NCBI GenBank assembly: GCA_963785425.1
Contig: CAWAVG010000002.1
Coordinates: 496,001 to 560,000, forward strand
DNA: 64,000 nucleotides
Direction of reading: 5' to 3'
Source: RYN-133 sp963785425
Lineage (GTDB): Bacteria > Actinomycetota > Actinomycetes > Mycobacteriales > Jatrophihabitantaceae
The number at the start of each line of letters is the position of its first letter. The first letter of the stretch is position 1. This document shows positions 24,588 through 37,374 of the stretch, piece after piece. A program made the translations under genes and the position numbers. The notes beneath the pieces were generated by a model, which saw nothing but the letters and a program-made list of their open reading frames with translations, was not told the origin of the DNA and ran no database searches.

Positions 24588-26765
24588 TCAGCCGGCGTAG
24601 CGCAGCCACAGCGCGCCGAGCGGCGGCACGCGCAGCGCGACGGACGCGGGCTGGCCGTGCCACGGCTCGTCGACCGCGTCGACGCCGCCGAAGTTGCCGA
24701 CCTCCGAACCGAAGTACACCCCGGCGTCGGTGTTGATGACCTCGTCCCACCGGCCCGCGCGAGGCAGACCGACCCGGTAGCCCTCGTGCGGGACGGCCGA
24801 GAAGTTCGCGATGCACGCGAGCATCGAGCCGTCCGAACCGAAGCGCAGGAACGAATACACGTTGCCGGACGCGTCATTCGCGTCGATCCAGTGGAAGCCG
24901 GCCGGGTCGCTGTCCTGCGACCACAGGGCAGCGGTTTCGGCGTAGACGCCGTTCATGTCACTGATCAGCCGCTGCACGCCGCGGTGGTCGGGCCCGTCGA
25001 GCAGCCACCAGTCGAGCGAGCGCGATTCGGCCCATTCGTGGCCCTGCGCGAACTCCTGGCCCATGAACAGCAGTTGCTTGCCCGGATGCGCCCACATGAA
25101 GGCGTAGGCCGCGCGCAGGGTGGCCATCTGCTGCCACCGGTCACCAGCGATCTTGTTCAACATCGAGCCCTTGCCGTGCACGACCTCGTCGTGCGAGATC
25201 GGCAGGACGAAGTTCTCGGAGTACGCGTACATCATCGAGAACGTCATGTCGTTGTGGTGGTACTGGCGATGGACGGGCGCGCGCGACAGGTAGTCGAGCG
25301 TGTCGTGCATCCAGCCCATGTTCCATTTGAACCCGAACCCGAGTCCGCCGAGATGCGTCGCGCGGGTGACACCCGGCCACGATGTCGATTCCTCGGCGAT
25401 GGTGACCGCTCCGGGGACGCGCTTGTAGACGGTCGCGTTCATCTCCTGCAGGAAGGAGACGGCTTCGAGGTTCTCGCGCCCGCCGTGGACGTTGGGCACC
25501 CATTCGCCCTCCTTGCGCGAGTAGTCGAGGTAGAGCATCGACGCGACGGCGTCGACCCGCAGCCCGTCGACGTGGAACTGCTCGAGCCAGTACAGGGCGT
25601 TCGCGACGAGGAAGTTGCGCACCTCGGTCCGGCCGAAGTCGAACACGTAGGTGCCCCAGTCGGGCTGCTCGCCGCGGCGCGGGTCGGCATGCTCGTACAG
25701 CGGGGTGCCGTCGAAGCGGGCCAGCGCCCAGGCGTCCTTCGGGAAGTGCGCGGGCACCCAGTCGATGATCACGCCGATGCCCGCCTGGTGGAGCTGATCG
25801 ACGAGGTAGCGGAAGTCGTCCGGGTTGCCGAAGCGCGCGGACGGTGCGTAGTAGGACGAGACCTGGTAGCCCCACGACCCGCCGAACGGGTGCTCGGCGA
25901 CCGGCAGGAACTCGACGTGGGTGAAACCCGTCTCGCGCACGTAGTCGACGAGTTCGATGGCCAGCTCGCGATAGGACAGCCCGTACTTCCACGACCCGAG
26001 GTGCACCTCGTAGATCGACATGGGCGCCGCGACCCAGTCGGTCTGCGCGCGCCGTTCGAGCCACGCGTCGTCATTCCACTCGTGCCGGTCCTCGTGCACG
26101 ACCGACGCCGTCGCCGGCGGCACCTCCGTCGCGAAGGCCATCGGGTCGGCCTTGTCACGCCATTCGCTGTCGGCGCCGAGCACCTGGAACTTGTACCGCG
26201 CGCCGGCACCGACTCCGGGGACGAACAGCTCCCAGACGCCGGACGAGCCGAGCGAACGCATCGGCAGCGCATGTCCCATCCAGAAGTTGAAGTCGCCGGC
26301 GATGCGCACACCGCGTGCACTCGGGGCCCACACCGCGAACGACGTGCCGGTGACGGCGCCGCCCGGTGTGTCGTAGCTGCGCACGTGCGCGCCCAGAACG
26401 TCCCACAGCTGCTCGTGGCGTCCTTCGCCGATCAGGTGCAGGTCGATGTCGCCGAGCGTCGGCAACCAGCGGTACGGGTCGTCGACGAGGTGGTGATCCT
26501 CGGCGGAGGAGCCGTAGGCCACGTCGAGGCGGTAGTCCGGCGGCGGCCCGTCGATGATCGCCTCCCAGATACCGCCGTCGTGCACCCGGCCGAGCGGGGC
26601 CCGGCTCTTGCCCACGACGAGTTCGACACTGGTTGCATCGGGCCGGAGCGTGCGCACGACGGTGCGCCCGTCGCCGGTGGGATGCGCGCCGAGGATGCTG
26701 TGCGGGTCGTGGTGCGAGCCGCCGATCAGCTGCTCGAGTTCTCGGGAACTGACGGACACGGTCAT
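24588..26765 (-). CDS. glgB: 1,4-alpha-glucan branching enzyme
   Basis: This 725-residue GH13 enzyme has an N-terminal extension plus CBM48 (about 1-225) and the catalytic barrel. The catalytic triad is D405 in GLRVDAVASM, E458 in TIAEES and D526 in ISHDEVVHG, the same numbering as the E. coli enzyme. It introduces alpha-1,6 branches into glucan made by GlgE. Its ATG overlaps the mak stop (ATGA). It is the last gene of a glgE-treS-mak-glgB operon. Confidence 0.96.
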   Translation of the reverse strand: MTVSVSSRELEQLIGGSHHDPHSILGAHPTGDGRTVVRTLRPDATSVELVVGKSRAPLGRVHDGGIWEAIIDGPPPDYRLDVAYGSSAEDHHLVDDPYRWLPTLGDIDLHLIGEGRHEQLWDVLGAHVRSYDTPGGAVTGTSFAVWAPSARGVRIAGDFNFWMGHALPMRSLGSSGVWELFVPGVGAGARYKFQVLGADSEWRDKADPMAFATEVPPATASVVHEDRHEWNDDAWLERRAQTDWVAAPMSIYEVHLGSWKYGLSYRELAIELVDYVRETGFTHVEFLPVAEHPFGGSWGYQVSSYYAPSARFGNPDDFRYLVDQLHQAGIGVIIDWVPAHFPKDAWALARFDGTPLYEHADPRRGEQPDWGTYVFDFGRTEVRNFLVANALYWLEQFHVDGLRVDAVASMLYLDYSRKEGEWVPNVHGGRENLEAVSFLQEMNATVYKRVPGAVTIAEESTSWPGVTRATHLGGLGFGFKWNMGWMHDTLDYLSRAPVHRQYHHNDMTFSMMYAYSENFVLPISHDEVVHGKGSMLNKIAGDRWQQMATLRAAYAFMWAHPGKQLLFMGQEFAQGHEWAESRSLDWWLLDGPDHRGVQRLISDMNGVYAETAALWSQDSDPAGFHWIDANDASGNVYSFLRFGSDGSMLACIANFSAVPHEGYRVGLPRAGRWDEVINTDAGVYFGSEVGNFGGVDAVDEPWHGQPASVALRVPPLGALWLRYAG

Positions 26766-28129
26766 TCGGGATTTCCTTCCGCGCTCGCCAGGCGCTGCAG
26801 TGACGCGAGTGGGATCGTCACCCACGCTGGGCGGTTGCGTGCTTCGTAGACGGCTTCGTAGACGGCCTTGTCGGCCTCGAAGGCGCGCAGGGGCACGATG
26901 TGCTCACGCGCGTCGCTGCCGGCGCCCTCGGCGTAGCCGTCGAGGAACGCGTCGCGGTTGCGCTGCGTCCATTCGGTTGCGCGATAGGCGAGTTGCGGCA
27001 GGTTGCCAACCTCGACCAGACGGTGATGCCCGGCGTACTCGAACGAGCGCAGCATGCCGGCCACGTCGCGCAGTGGCGAGTCGGGCAGGCGGCGATGTTC
27101 GAGGTCGGCCATCGGCTCGCCCTCGAAGTCGATGACCACCCAGCGCTGTGCTGTGCGCAGTGCCTGGCCGAGGTGCAGATCGCCGTGGATGCGCTGCAAC
27201 TGCACCTGCGACGCTGCGTTGCCGAACGAGTCGTAGATCGCGCGCAGCCCGTCGGCCAGCTCGGCGAGTTCGGGCACGACGGCGATCGCGGCGTCGAGTC
27301 GGGCGTGCATGGCCTTGGTGCGGTCGCGCAGGTCGCCGGGTTCGGTCACGCCGAAGGCGTCGGCCAGATCGGCGTGCACCTCGGCGACGGCGACACCGAG
27401 CCGGTGCGCCTCCCCGGCGAAATCGCCGCCGGCCTCGTCGGCGTGCAGATCCGCCTCTGCCATCAGGTCGCGCACGCTGGCCTTGGCCAGTTCCCAGCCG
27501 TCGGTCGCGGTGGTCATGTACTCCTGCAGCATGCCGATCGCGAAGAGCTCGCCGTCACGCTCGATCTCAACCGATCCGAGCAGCCGCGGAACGTGCCGCG
27601 CACCGTGTTCGGTCAGTGCGACACCGATCTCGATGTCGGGGTTGACGCCGGGCTGCAGCCGCCGGAACACCTTCAGGATCGCGATGTCGCCGTACATCAG
27701 CGAGGTGTTCGACTGTTCGCCGGTCAGTACGAGGCTGGTCTGGTCGACCGGCAGCGCATCGGCGTCGCTGTACCGGTGGAACCGCAGCGGTCCGTCGACG
27801 CGCTCGGTGCGGATGGACTCGACCCATACGCCGGTGACGTCCTTGTCGTGCAGCGCGTCGTAGATCCACACCGGTCCGTTGCCGGTGTCGGCCGTTCCGA
27901 GCAACACGTGGTCGAGGTAGTCGACCGGCTCCGGGTGTGCGATCAGCGGGAGCTGGTACAGCTCGGTGCCTTCACTGCCGTACGTAACGCGGGCGAGCCA
28001 CAGTTCGACGACGTCGGACAGGTTCGTCACCAGCTCGACCCCGACCGAACCGGCGCGTCCCTTTCCGGCGTACCAGCGTTGCGCGGGCAGCCAACTGGCG
28101 ACGCAGACGTTGCAGTTGGTCGGTAGGGA

Positions 28130-28133
<4 letters not shown>
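26762..28133 (-). CDS. mak: Maltokinase (one apparent +1 frameshift)
   Basis: Mak phosphorylates trehalose-derived maltose to maltose-1-phosphate, the GlgE substrate. The frame begins at a GTG overlapping the treS stop (GTGA) and reads IPTDQLQRL. After one extra base near 28103 it continues VASWLPAQRWYAGKGR, the family hallmark, and then uninterrupted to the stop. Kinase motifs include QRIHGDLHLGQ and VIDFEGEP. Restoring one base gives 456 residues, a normal length. The break is probably a sequencing error. If real, translation could restart only at 28030, losing the N-terminal cap. Confidence 0.88.
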
Positions 28134-29948
<1,815 letters not shown>

Positions 29949-30003
29949 GATTTCCTTCCTATCAGGGTGTCGATGTCGCGTGCGAAGCCTTCTCGAACCT
30001 GGC

Positions 30004-31998
30004 TCAGTTGGGCAGCACCTGGAAGATGTGGGCCGGCCGGTGGTGCGGATCGAGGCGCACGTAGTTGTGCTGCCCCCACTCGTACTCGGCTCCGTCGAGC
30101 AGGTCGCGCACCCGGAAACCGGTGTCCCACTCGATGCCGAGGGCCGGCAGATCCAGGGACGTGGTCCCTTCCCGCCACTCGTGCGGATTGACGGTGCACA
30201 CCACCAGGACGGTGTCACCGGTCTCCTCGTCGCGCTTGCTGAACGCCGTGATGTCGGGGCTGTCGACCTCATGGATGCGCAGGTTGCGCAGCTGCTGCAA
30301 CGCCGGGTGCTCGCGCCGGATCTCGTTCAGCTTCGTCAGCAGCGGTGCGAGCGAGCGTCCGTCGGCGAGTGCGCCGGCGAAGTCGCGCGGGCGCAGCTGG
30401 TACTTCTCCGAATCGAGGTACTCCTCGCTGCCAGGCTTCTGGTTCAGGTGCTCGTAGAGCTCGAAGCCCGAGTACACGCCGTAGGTCGGCGAGAGCATCG
30501 ACGCGAGCACGGCCCTGATCGCGAACGCTCCCGGCCCGCCGTGCACCAGATAGTCGTTGAGGATGTCAGGCGTGTTGGTGAAGAAGTTCGGCCGCATGTA
30601 GTGCGCCTTGCCCACCAGCTCCTGGCCGTAGGACTCGATCTCTTCCTTGCTGTTGCGCCACGTGAAGTACGTGTAGCTCTGGTGGAAGCCGACCTTCGCC
30701 AGCTCAGACATCATCGCCGGACGGGTGAACGCCTCGGCCAGGAACAGCACGTCCGGGTTGGTCTTGCGCACCTCGCCGATGAGCCACTGCCAGAAGTTGA
30801 TCGGCTTCGTGTGCGGGTTGTCGACGCGGAAGATGTTCACGCCGGCGTCGATCCAGTGCCGCACGATACGCAGGCACTCGTCGTACAGACCCTTGGTGTC
30901 GTTGTCGAAGTTGAGCGGATAGATGTCCTGGTACTTCTTCGGCGGGTTCTCGGCATACGCGATCGAGCCGTCGGGACGGGTCGTGAACCACTCCGGATGT
31001 GATTCGACCCATGGGTGGTCGGGGGCGCACTGCAGGGCCAGATCGAGTGCGATCTCCATGTCGAGTTCCTTGGCGCGCTTCACCAACGCCTGGAAGTCGG
31101 CCATCGTCCCGAGCTCGGAATGGATCGCGTCGTGGCCCCCCTCGCTCGACCCGATGGCCCACGGCGAGCCCACGTCCCAACTCGCGGCCACCAGGGTGTT
31201 GTTCGGCCCCTTCCGGTTCACCTGCCCGATCGGGTGGATCGGCGGCAGGTAGACGACGTCGAAGCCCATGGAGGCGACGTAGTCGAGATGCTCGGCGGAG
31301 TCCTTGAAGGTGCCGTGCCGGACGGGGCGGGCCGGCGCCGTCGGGTCACCGGCGAGCTCTGCCCCGATCGAGCGCGGGAAGAACTCGTACCAGGAGCCGA
31401 ACAGCGCGCGGTGGCGATCGATCCACAGCGGGTAGCGCGGTGAGCTGGTCACCAGGTCGCGCACCGGGAAGGCGTGGACGAGCTCCTGGAGGAAGTCGTC
31501 GAGGGCCGGCGCGACCCGGTGGGCGACATCGAGCGTGGTGTCGCGCAGTGCCTTGGCGGCCGCCACCGCCCGGGGACGCTCGTCCTTGGGCAGGGACTTG
31601 GCGAGTCGGTCGAACAGACGCGCGCCGTCCTCGAGATCGTTGGCGAGGTCCTCGGCGCCCTGACCCGCCTCGATCTTCGTGGTGACGGCGTGGTGCCAGG
31701 TCGACATCGGGTCGCTCCATGCCTCGACGGCGAACGACCACTGGCCCATCCGGTCGGCGATGACCGTGGCATGCCACCGGTCGGTGCCCGGCGCGCCCTT
31801 GTCCATCCGGATCGGCGGCGCCTTGCGTCCGGCGGGGTCGCGCAGCACGACGTTCGCGCCGACCGCGTCATGACCCTCGCGGAACACGAGTGCCGAAATG
31901 GGGATCGGCTCGCCCACGGCACCGTGTGCCGGGTGTTCGCCGGAGTTGGTGGAGCCGACGACGGGCGTGATGTTCGAGAGTCCGAATCGTCCAACCAC
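30004..31998 (-). CDS. glgE: Alpha-1,4-glucan:maltose-1-phosphate maltosyltransferase
   Basis: This 664-residue GH13_3 enzyme starts with GTG. It extends alpha-glucan using maltose-1-phosphate. The nucleophile is D393 in NIFRVDNPHTKP and the acid/base E422 in LAEAFTRP, within one residue of the Streptomyces GlgE numbering. PPIHPIGQVNRKGPNN is typical of the maltose-phosphate site. It is the first gene of the operon with treS, mak and glgB, and diverges from glgP over a 102-bp gap that contains several small inverted repeats. Confidence 0.95.
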   Translation of the reverse strand: MVGRFGLSNITPVVGSTNSGEHPAHGAVGEPIPISALVFREGHDAVGANVVLRDPAGRKAPPIRMDKGAPGTDRWHATVIADRMGQWSFAVEAWSDPMSTWHHAVTTKIEAGQGAEDLANDLEDGARLFDRLAKSLPKDERPRAVAAAKALRDTTLDVAHRVAPALDDFLQELVHAFPVRDLVTSSPRYPLWIDRHRALFGSWYEFFPRSIGAELAGDPTAPARPVRHGTFKDSAEHLDYVASMGFDVVYLPPIHPIGQVNRKGPNNTLVAASWDVGSPWAIGSSEGGHDAIHSELGTMADFQALVKRAKELDMEIALDLALQCAPDHPWVESHPEWFTTRPDGSIAYAENPPKKYQDIYPLNFDNDTKGLYDECLRIVRHWIDAGVNIFRVDNPHTKPINFWQWLIGEVRKTNPDVLFLAEAFTRPAMMSELAKVGFHQSYTYFTWRNSKEEIESYGQELVGKAHYMRPNFFTNTPDILNDYLVHGGPGAFAIRAVLASMLSPTYGVYSGFELYEHLNQKPGSEEYLDSEKYQLRPRDFAGALADGRSLAPLLTKLNEIRREHPALQQLRNLRIHEVDSPDITAFSKRDEETGDTVLVVCTVNPHEWREGTTSLDLPALGIEWDTGFRVRDLLDGAEYEWGQHNYVRLDPHHRPAHIFQVLPN

Positions 31999-32062
31999 GG
32001 ATCCAACCTACCCATGTCACGGTGCCTCGTAAGCCCTTACGGAAACTCCCGCTTAGGAGCGA

Positions 32063-32092
32063 TTCCGGAAGCCCTTTCGGAACTGCTAGCGT
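32063..32092 (+). promoter_or_regulatory. Candidate glgP promoter
   Basis: TTCCGG (32063-32068) and TAGCGT (32087-32092) are spaced by 18 bp. The -10 ends 8 bp before the glgP GTG, suggesting a leaderless or nearly leaderless transcript. The gap also contains CGTAAG/CTTACG and GGAAACTCC / GGAGCGATTCC inverted arms of unknown meaning. Confidence 0.4.
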
Positions 32093-32100
32093 GCGGGCGC

Positions 32101-34653
32101 GTGAAAGCTTTAAGGCGCTTGACCGTGCGCGCCGCTCTGCCGCCGCAGCTGGACCAGCTCGTCGAACTCGTCGAGAACCTGCGCTGGTCATGGCATCCGG
32201 AGTCGCTCGACCTGCTGGAATCGGTGGATCCGGCACTGTGGCGGGCGTGCAATGGTGATCCTCGTCGCATGCTGGGCGAAGTCAGCGCTGAGCGCATCGA
32301 CAAGCTCGCCAAGGACCGCAAGTTCCTGCGCCGCCTCGCCGACGTCCACGACGACCTGACCGACTACCTCACGGCGCCGCGCTGGTACCAGACCCAGCTC
32401 GCCGAGGGCCACGAGCTGCCGAGCTCGATCGGGTACTTCTCGCCGGAGTTCGGCATCACCGAGGTGCTCCCGCAGTACTCCGGCGGCCTCGGCATCCTGG
32501 CCGGCGACCACCTCAAGGCGGCCAGCGATCTCGGCGTCCCGATCATCGGCGTCGGGCTGCTCTACGGCGCGGGCTACTTCCGGCAGTCGCTGTCGCCGGA
32601 CGGCTGGCAGCTCGAGCACTACCCGAACCTCGATCCGGGTGGCCTGCCGATCCACGCGCTGAAGGACGGCGACGACGCACCGGTGCGGGTGGCGATCGCC
32701 CTGCCCGAGTCGCGCACGCTGTACGCCCAGGTCTGGGTGGCCCGCGTGGGTCGCGTGCCGCTGCTGCTGCTCGACAGCGACATCGAGGAGAACGACCTGG
32801 CGGCGCGCCAGATCACCGACCGGCTCTACGGCGGCGGCCGCGAGCACCGCCTGGAGCAGGAACTGCTGCTCGGCGTCGGCGGGGTGCGCGCCATCCGTGC
32901 CTACTGCCGCGTGACCGGCGCGCAGGCGCCGGAGGTGTTCCACACCAACGAGGGCCACGCTGGGTTCCTGGGCATCGAACGCATCCGCGAGCTCGTCCAG
33001 GACGCGGGGCTCGACTTCGACGAGGCGCTGCAGGCGGTGCGCGCGGGGACGGTCTTCACCACCCACACGCCGGTGCCCGCCGGCATCGACCGCTTCGACC
33101 GCGACCTGGTGGCGGCGCACCTCGGCGGTATGACGGGCGTGCCGATCGAGCGGGTGCTCGACCTCGGCGCGGAGGACGATCCGGCGATCTTCAACATGGC
33201 GCACATGGGCCTGCGAATCGGCCAGCGCGCGAACGGCGTCTCTGTGCTGCACGGCCAGGTGAGCCGCGAGATGTTCAGCGAGCTGTGGCCGGGCTTCGAC
33301 GCGAGCGAGGTGCCCATCACCTCGATCACGAACGGCGTGCACGCCCCGACGTGGATGTCGCGCGATGTCCTCGAGATCGCCGAGCGCGAGGTCGGCGCGG
33401 CCGTCATGGCGCACGGCGGCGGCTGGGAGGCGATCGACAACGTCTCCGATCGCGAACTGTGGGACGTCCGCAACACCCTCCGGGAACGCCTCGTCAACGA
33501 GGTGCGCCGGCGCGTGCGGGTGTCCTCGCTCGAGCGCGGAATGATCCAGGCCGAGCTCGGGTGGACGAACACGGTCTTCGACCCGAACGTGCTGACGATC
33601 GGTTTCGCCCGGCGCGTGCCGTCCTACAAGCGGCTCACGCTCATGCTGCGCGACCCCTCAGCGGTTGCGCGCGCTGTTGCTCGATCCCGAGCGTCCCGTT
33701 CAGATCGTGATCGCCGGCAAGAGCCATCCGGCCGACGACGGCGGCAAGCAGCTCATCGCGCAGATGGTGAAGTTCGCCGACGACCACGGCGTGCGCCACC
33801 GCATCGTCGTTCCTGCCCGACTACGACATCGCCATGGCGCGCTACCTGTACTTGGGCGTCGACGTGTGGCTCAACAATCCGTTGCGCCCGCTCGAGGCGT
33901 GCGGCACGTCCGGCATGAAGGCGGCGCTGAACGGCGCGCTCAACCTGTCGATCCTCGACGGCTGGTGGGACGAGTGGTTCGACGGCGAGAACGGGTGGGC
34001 GATCCCGTCCGCCGACGGCATCACCGACGCCGACCGGCGCGACGATCTCGAGGCGCACGCCCTTTACGAGCTGATCGAGAAGAGCGTCGCGTCGCGCTTC
34101 TACGACCGCGACAGCAAGGGAATCCCGACGCGGTGGGTGCAGATGGTGCGGCACACGCTCAAGTCGCTCGGGCCGAAGGTGCTCGCGACGCGGATGGTGC
34201 GCGACTACGTCGAGCGAGCTCTACGCACCGGCGGCACGGTCGGCGAAGGCGGTGAGCGCCGACAACTACGCGCCGGCCCGTGAGCTCGCCGCATGGCGCC
34301 GACGGGTGCTCGCCGCGTGGCCGGGTGTGAAGGTGCTCTACGTCGACTCGCAGTTGATCGGCGAGTCGACCCTCGGTGCGCATCTGACGCTGCGGGCCGA
34401 GGTCGCGCTGAACGGGCTGTCGATCGACGACGTGTGTGTCGAAGCGGTCTACGGACTCGTCGATGTCGACGACCGGCTGATCGAGCCGACCGCCGTGGCG
34501 CTGAAGCCCGCCGACGCCGTCGACAGCACCACCTGGTTCGAGGGCGAGGTGCCGCTCGAGCACACGGGTGCCTTCGGGTACACGGTGCGCGTGCTGCCGT
34601 CCAACGACCTGCTGGCGAACCCGGCCGAGCTGGGAGTGGTCGCAGTAGCTTAG
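32101..34653 (+). CDS. glgP: Alpha-glucan phosphorylase (three apparent +1 frameshifts)
   Basis: This GT35 phosphorylase of the short bacterial type releases glucose-1-phosphate from glucan. The GTG start gives MKALRRLTVRAALP. The frame is intact to RRVPSYKRLTLMLRDP, then breaks near 33658, 33809 and 34217. The three segments read QRLRALLLDPERPVQIVIAG, then FLPDYDIAMARYLYLGVDVW with CGTSGMKAALNGALNLSI, then LYAPAARSAKAVSADNYAPA. Removing one base at each break gives 849 residues, the expected length. Each segment is conserved up to its junction, so sequencing error is more likely than decay. It is divergent from the glgE operon. Confidence 0.88.
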
Positions 34654-34721
34654 TTGTTGCGCCGCGGTCGAATCCCGATCTGGCCGCTCGCCGCGCTCGG
34701 GGCCGTCTCGTGATCCGATGC

Positions 34722-34814
34722 GCTCGCTCCGCTCGCGCGGCAAGCTCGCTTCGCTCGCGCCGGCGGCGAGTCGGACCAAGCCTCCTCGCCCGAGCGGGCT
34801 CGTCGACTTGGTCC
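34722..34814. terminator. Direct repeat and stem-loop between convergent glgP and prenyl synthase
   Basis: GCTCGCTCCGCTCGCGC (34722-34738) recurs at 34744-34760 with one change. After it, GGACCAAG (34773-34780) pairs perfectly with CTTGGTCC (34807-34814), enclosing GCCC/GGGC (34788-34791 and 34796-34799). No T-tract is present. This junction uses a hairpin unrelated in sequence to the GAGTGGTCA family. Confidence 0.5.
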
Positions 34815-34816
34815 TC

Positions 34817-35867
34817 CTATGTCCGGCGTTGGGTGGCGGCGACGGCGAGGGAGTCGAGTGCGGTGCGGGCGTCGGGACGGATGGCGGCCTCGCGCAGGCC
34901 GGCGCGGGCTTCGGCGGTGCGCGCGGCGATGCGCTGCTCGACGACGTCCAGCGCGCCGGTGTCGACGAGCACCGAGCGCAACTCGTGCACCTCTTGCGCG
35001 TCGAGCCGTAGCGTGCCGAGGCGTCGGCGCAGCAGCGCCGACTGCTCGGGTGTCGCCCGCTCCATCGCGAGCGCCACGAGCAGCGTGCGCTTGCCCTCGC
35101 GCAGGTCGTCGCCGGCGGGTTTGCCGGTCTCGATCGGGTCGCCCCAGACGCCCAACACGTCATCGCGCAGCTGGAAGGCCTCGCCGATCGGCAGTGCGTA
35201 GGCGCTCAGTGCGGCGAGCACGTCGGGCGACGCGTCGGCACGCGGCCGCCCCGAGATGCAGCGGACCCTCGACGGTGTACTTGCTCGTCTTGAACGCGAT
35301 GACCCGCAGCGCGTCGGCGGCGGAGAACTCGCCGCGCGCCTGCACCTGGACGTCGAGGTACTGCCCGGCCATCACCAGCTGGCGCATGTCGTCGTAGACG
35401 GCGCGAGCGGTGGCGCCGAGTCCGGTACGGGCGAACAGCGCGTCGGCCCACGACAGCAACAGGTCGCCGAGCAGGATCGCGCCGGCTGCGCCGAACACCT
35501 CGGGGTCTCCCGGCCACGAGTGCGCCCGGTGCAGCTCGGCGAACGCGGCATGCGCTGCCGGATGTCCGCGGCGGGTCGCCGATCGGTCCATCAGGTCGTC
35601 GTGGACGAGCGCGCAGCAATGCAGCAATTCCAGGCTCGCGCCGGCCACGACGAGCGCGTCGGTGACGTCGTCACGCACTGCGCGCCAGCCCCAGTAGGCG
35701 AACAGCGGACGCAATCGCTTGCCGCCGTCGAGCGCGATGCGACGTGCGGCATCGGCGACATCGACCAGTTCGGGCCCGACCTCGGCCAGCGACTCGCTTC
35801 GTTCGTCGAGGAAGTCCGAGAGCGCTGCGTTGACCTGTGCGACGAAGTCGACACCGTCATCGCTCAT
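34817..35867 (-). CDS. Polyprenyl (geranylgeranyl-type) diphosphate synthase, one apparent +1 frameshift
   Basis: This trans-isoprenyl diphosphate synthase has the first aspartate-rich motif DDLMD in ALVHDDLMDRSATRRG and the second in FQLRDDVLGVWGD. The frame breaks near 35240: GPLHLGAAA is followed, after one extra base, by ADASPDVLAALSAYALPIG. Repaired length is 349 residues. The chain length (C15-C25) cannot be set from sequence alone. The carotenoid genes at 38.8-40.7 kb make geranylgeranyl-PP supply plausible. It is divergent from metF. Confidence 0.85.
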
Positions 35868-35911
35868 GCGTCACCGCATCTGCTCACGCGGCGGACACTA
35901 CGCTGAACCCC

Positions 35912-36796
35912 ATGTCGCGGACGGTACGGGAGTGCTTCGCCGAGGGCCGTCCCACATTCTCCTTCGAGTTCTTCCCGCCGAAGACTCCGGAGGAGGACCG
36001 CCTGCTGTGGAAGACGATCCGCGAGCTCGAGTCGCTGCACCCTTCGTTCGTGTCCGTCACCTACGGCGCGGGCGGCTCGACCCGGGCCCGCACTATCGAG
36101 ATCACCGAGAACATCGCGTCCGACACCACTCTGCTGCCGGTGGCGCACCTGACGGCGGTCGACCATTCGGTCGCCGAGCTGCGCACGTTGATCGGCAACC
36201 TCGCCGCGGCCGGGGTGACCAACATGCTCGCGTTGCGCGGAGATCCGCCCGGCGATCCGAACGGCGAGTGGAGACAGCATCCGGACGGCGTGGCCTACGC
36301 CTCCGATCTGGTGCGAATCATGCGCGAGCACGGCGACTTCTGCGTAGGCGTCGCGGCCTTCCCCTACAAGCACCCGCGCTCGGCCGACGTCGACGAGGAC
36401 ACCCGGTGGTTCGTCGAGAAGTGCCGCGCCGGCGCCGATTACGCGATCACCCAGATGTTCTTCGAGGCCGACGACTACCTACGGCTGCGCGACCGCGTTG
36501 TTGCCACGGGATGCGACGTGCCGATCATCGCGGGCATCATGCCGGTCACGAACATCAACGTCATCAAGCGATCCGAACAGTTGTCGGGCGCGCCCTTCCC
36601 CGCGCGGCTCGCCGCGCGGTTCGACGCCGTCGCGCACGACAGCTCTGCCGTGCGTTCGATGGGCATCTACGAAAGCTCGAAACTGGCCGAACGGCTGTTG
36701 GACGAGGGCGTCCCCGGCATCCACTTCATCACGTTCAACCGGTCGAAGGCGACGCGCGAGGTATGGGCGAATCTGGCGCTCGGCGTCCGGACCTGA
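35912..36796 (+). CDS. metF: Methylenetetrahydrofolate reductase
   Basis: This 294-residue flavoprotein TIM barrel has SFEFFPPKT with the catalytic glutamate near the N-terminus, SVTYGAGGSTRART, NMLALRGDPPGD and YAITQMFFEADDY. It reduces 5,10-methylene-THF to 5-methyl-THF for methionine synthesis. The ATG 44 bp from the divergent prenyl synthase gene was chosen. The next gene overlaps by 34 bp. No riboswitch fits in the short leader. Confidence 0.95.
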   Translation: MSRTVRECFAEGRPTFSFEFFPPKTPEEDRLLWKTIRELESLHPSFVSVTYGAGGSTRARTIEITENIASDTTLLPVAHLTAVDHSVAELRTLIGNLAAAGVTNMLALRGDPPGDPNGEWRQHPDGVAYASDLVRIMREHGDFCVGVAAFPYKHPRSADVDEDTRWFVEKCRAGADYAITQMFFEADDYLRLRDRVVATGCDVPIIAGIMPVTNINVIKRSEQLSGAPFPARLAARFDAVAHDSSAVRSMGIYESSKLAERLLDEGVPGIHFITFNRSKATREVWANLALGVRT

Positions 36797-37374
36797 CCAC
36801 CGCTGGGTGGGCCGAGCTGCACCACGGCATCGACCCTGACCGGGTCCCGCTGCTGCGCGGGTGGTTGCGGGTCGTGTGGGCGATCGCCCGACCGCTCAAG
36901 GCAGTTCCGCCGCTCGCGATCACCGCCACCGGCGCTGCCCTCGCTGTCGTCGCGATCGTGGTTGCACCGCTCTGGGCGCTGCTGCTCGTCCTGGTGTCCG
37001 TCCTGTGTGACGCCCTCGACGGGGCGGTGGCCCTCGTGGCAGGGCGGGCGTCGCGCTTCGGCGCGGCCGCCGACAAGGTGGCGGACCGGATCGCCGACTC
37101 GGCGTTCGCGCTCGTCGTGTGGCAGTGCGGCGCGCCGCTCTGGCTCGCGATCGTCGCCGGCGCCACCACGCTCTCGCTCGAAGGCATCCGGGTGATCCGC
37201 AAGGGAGCCGCGCTCGCACGGATCACTGTCGCCGAGCGGCCGACCCGCACGATCTGCGCCGTCCTCGCCTGCGCTGCGGCCGCCGTGTCGAGCGCGGCCT
37301 GGCCGCCGACGGTGTGCGGCGCCGTGTGGGCCCTGCTCGGCGCTGTCGGCATCGCGCAACTGGTCGCGTCATGA
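36763..37374 (+). CDS. CDP-alcohol phosphatidyltransferase family protein
   Basis: This 203-residue membrane protein has the CDP-alcohol transferase motif spread over CDALDGAVALVAGRASRF and GAAADKVADRIAD: D-x2-D-G ... G-x3-D-x3-D. Several hydrophobic helices flank the motif. The alcohol substrate (glycerol phosphate, inositol phosphate or other) is not determined. The ATG lies within the end of metF, and the following gene overlaps by 4 bp (ATGA), so the three are a translationally coupled run. Confidence 0.82.
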   Translation: MGESGARRPDLTTAGWAELHHGIDPDRVPLLRGWLRVVWAIARPLKAVPPLAITATGAALAVVAIVVAPLWALLLVLVSVLCDALDGAVALVAGRASRFGAAADKVADRIADSAFALVVWQCGAPLWLAIVAGATTLSLEGIRVIRKGAALARITVAERPTRTICAVLACAAAAVSSAAWPPTVCGAVWALLGAVGIAQLVAS

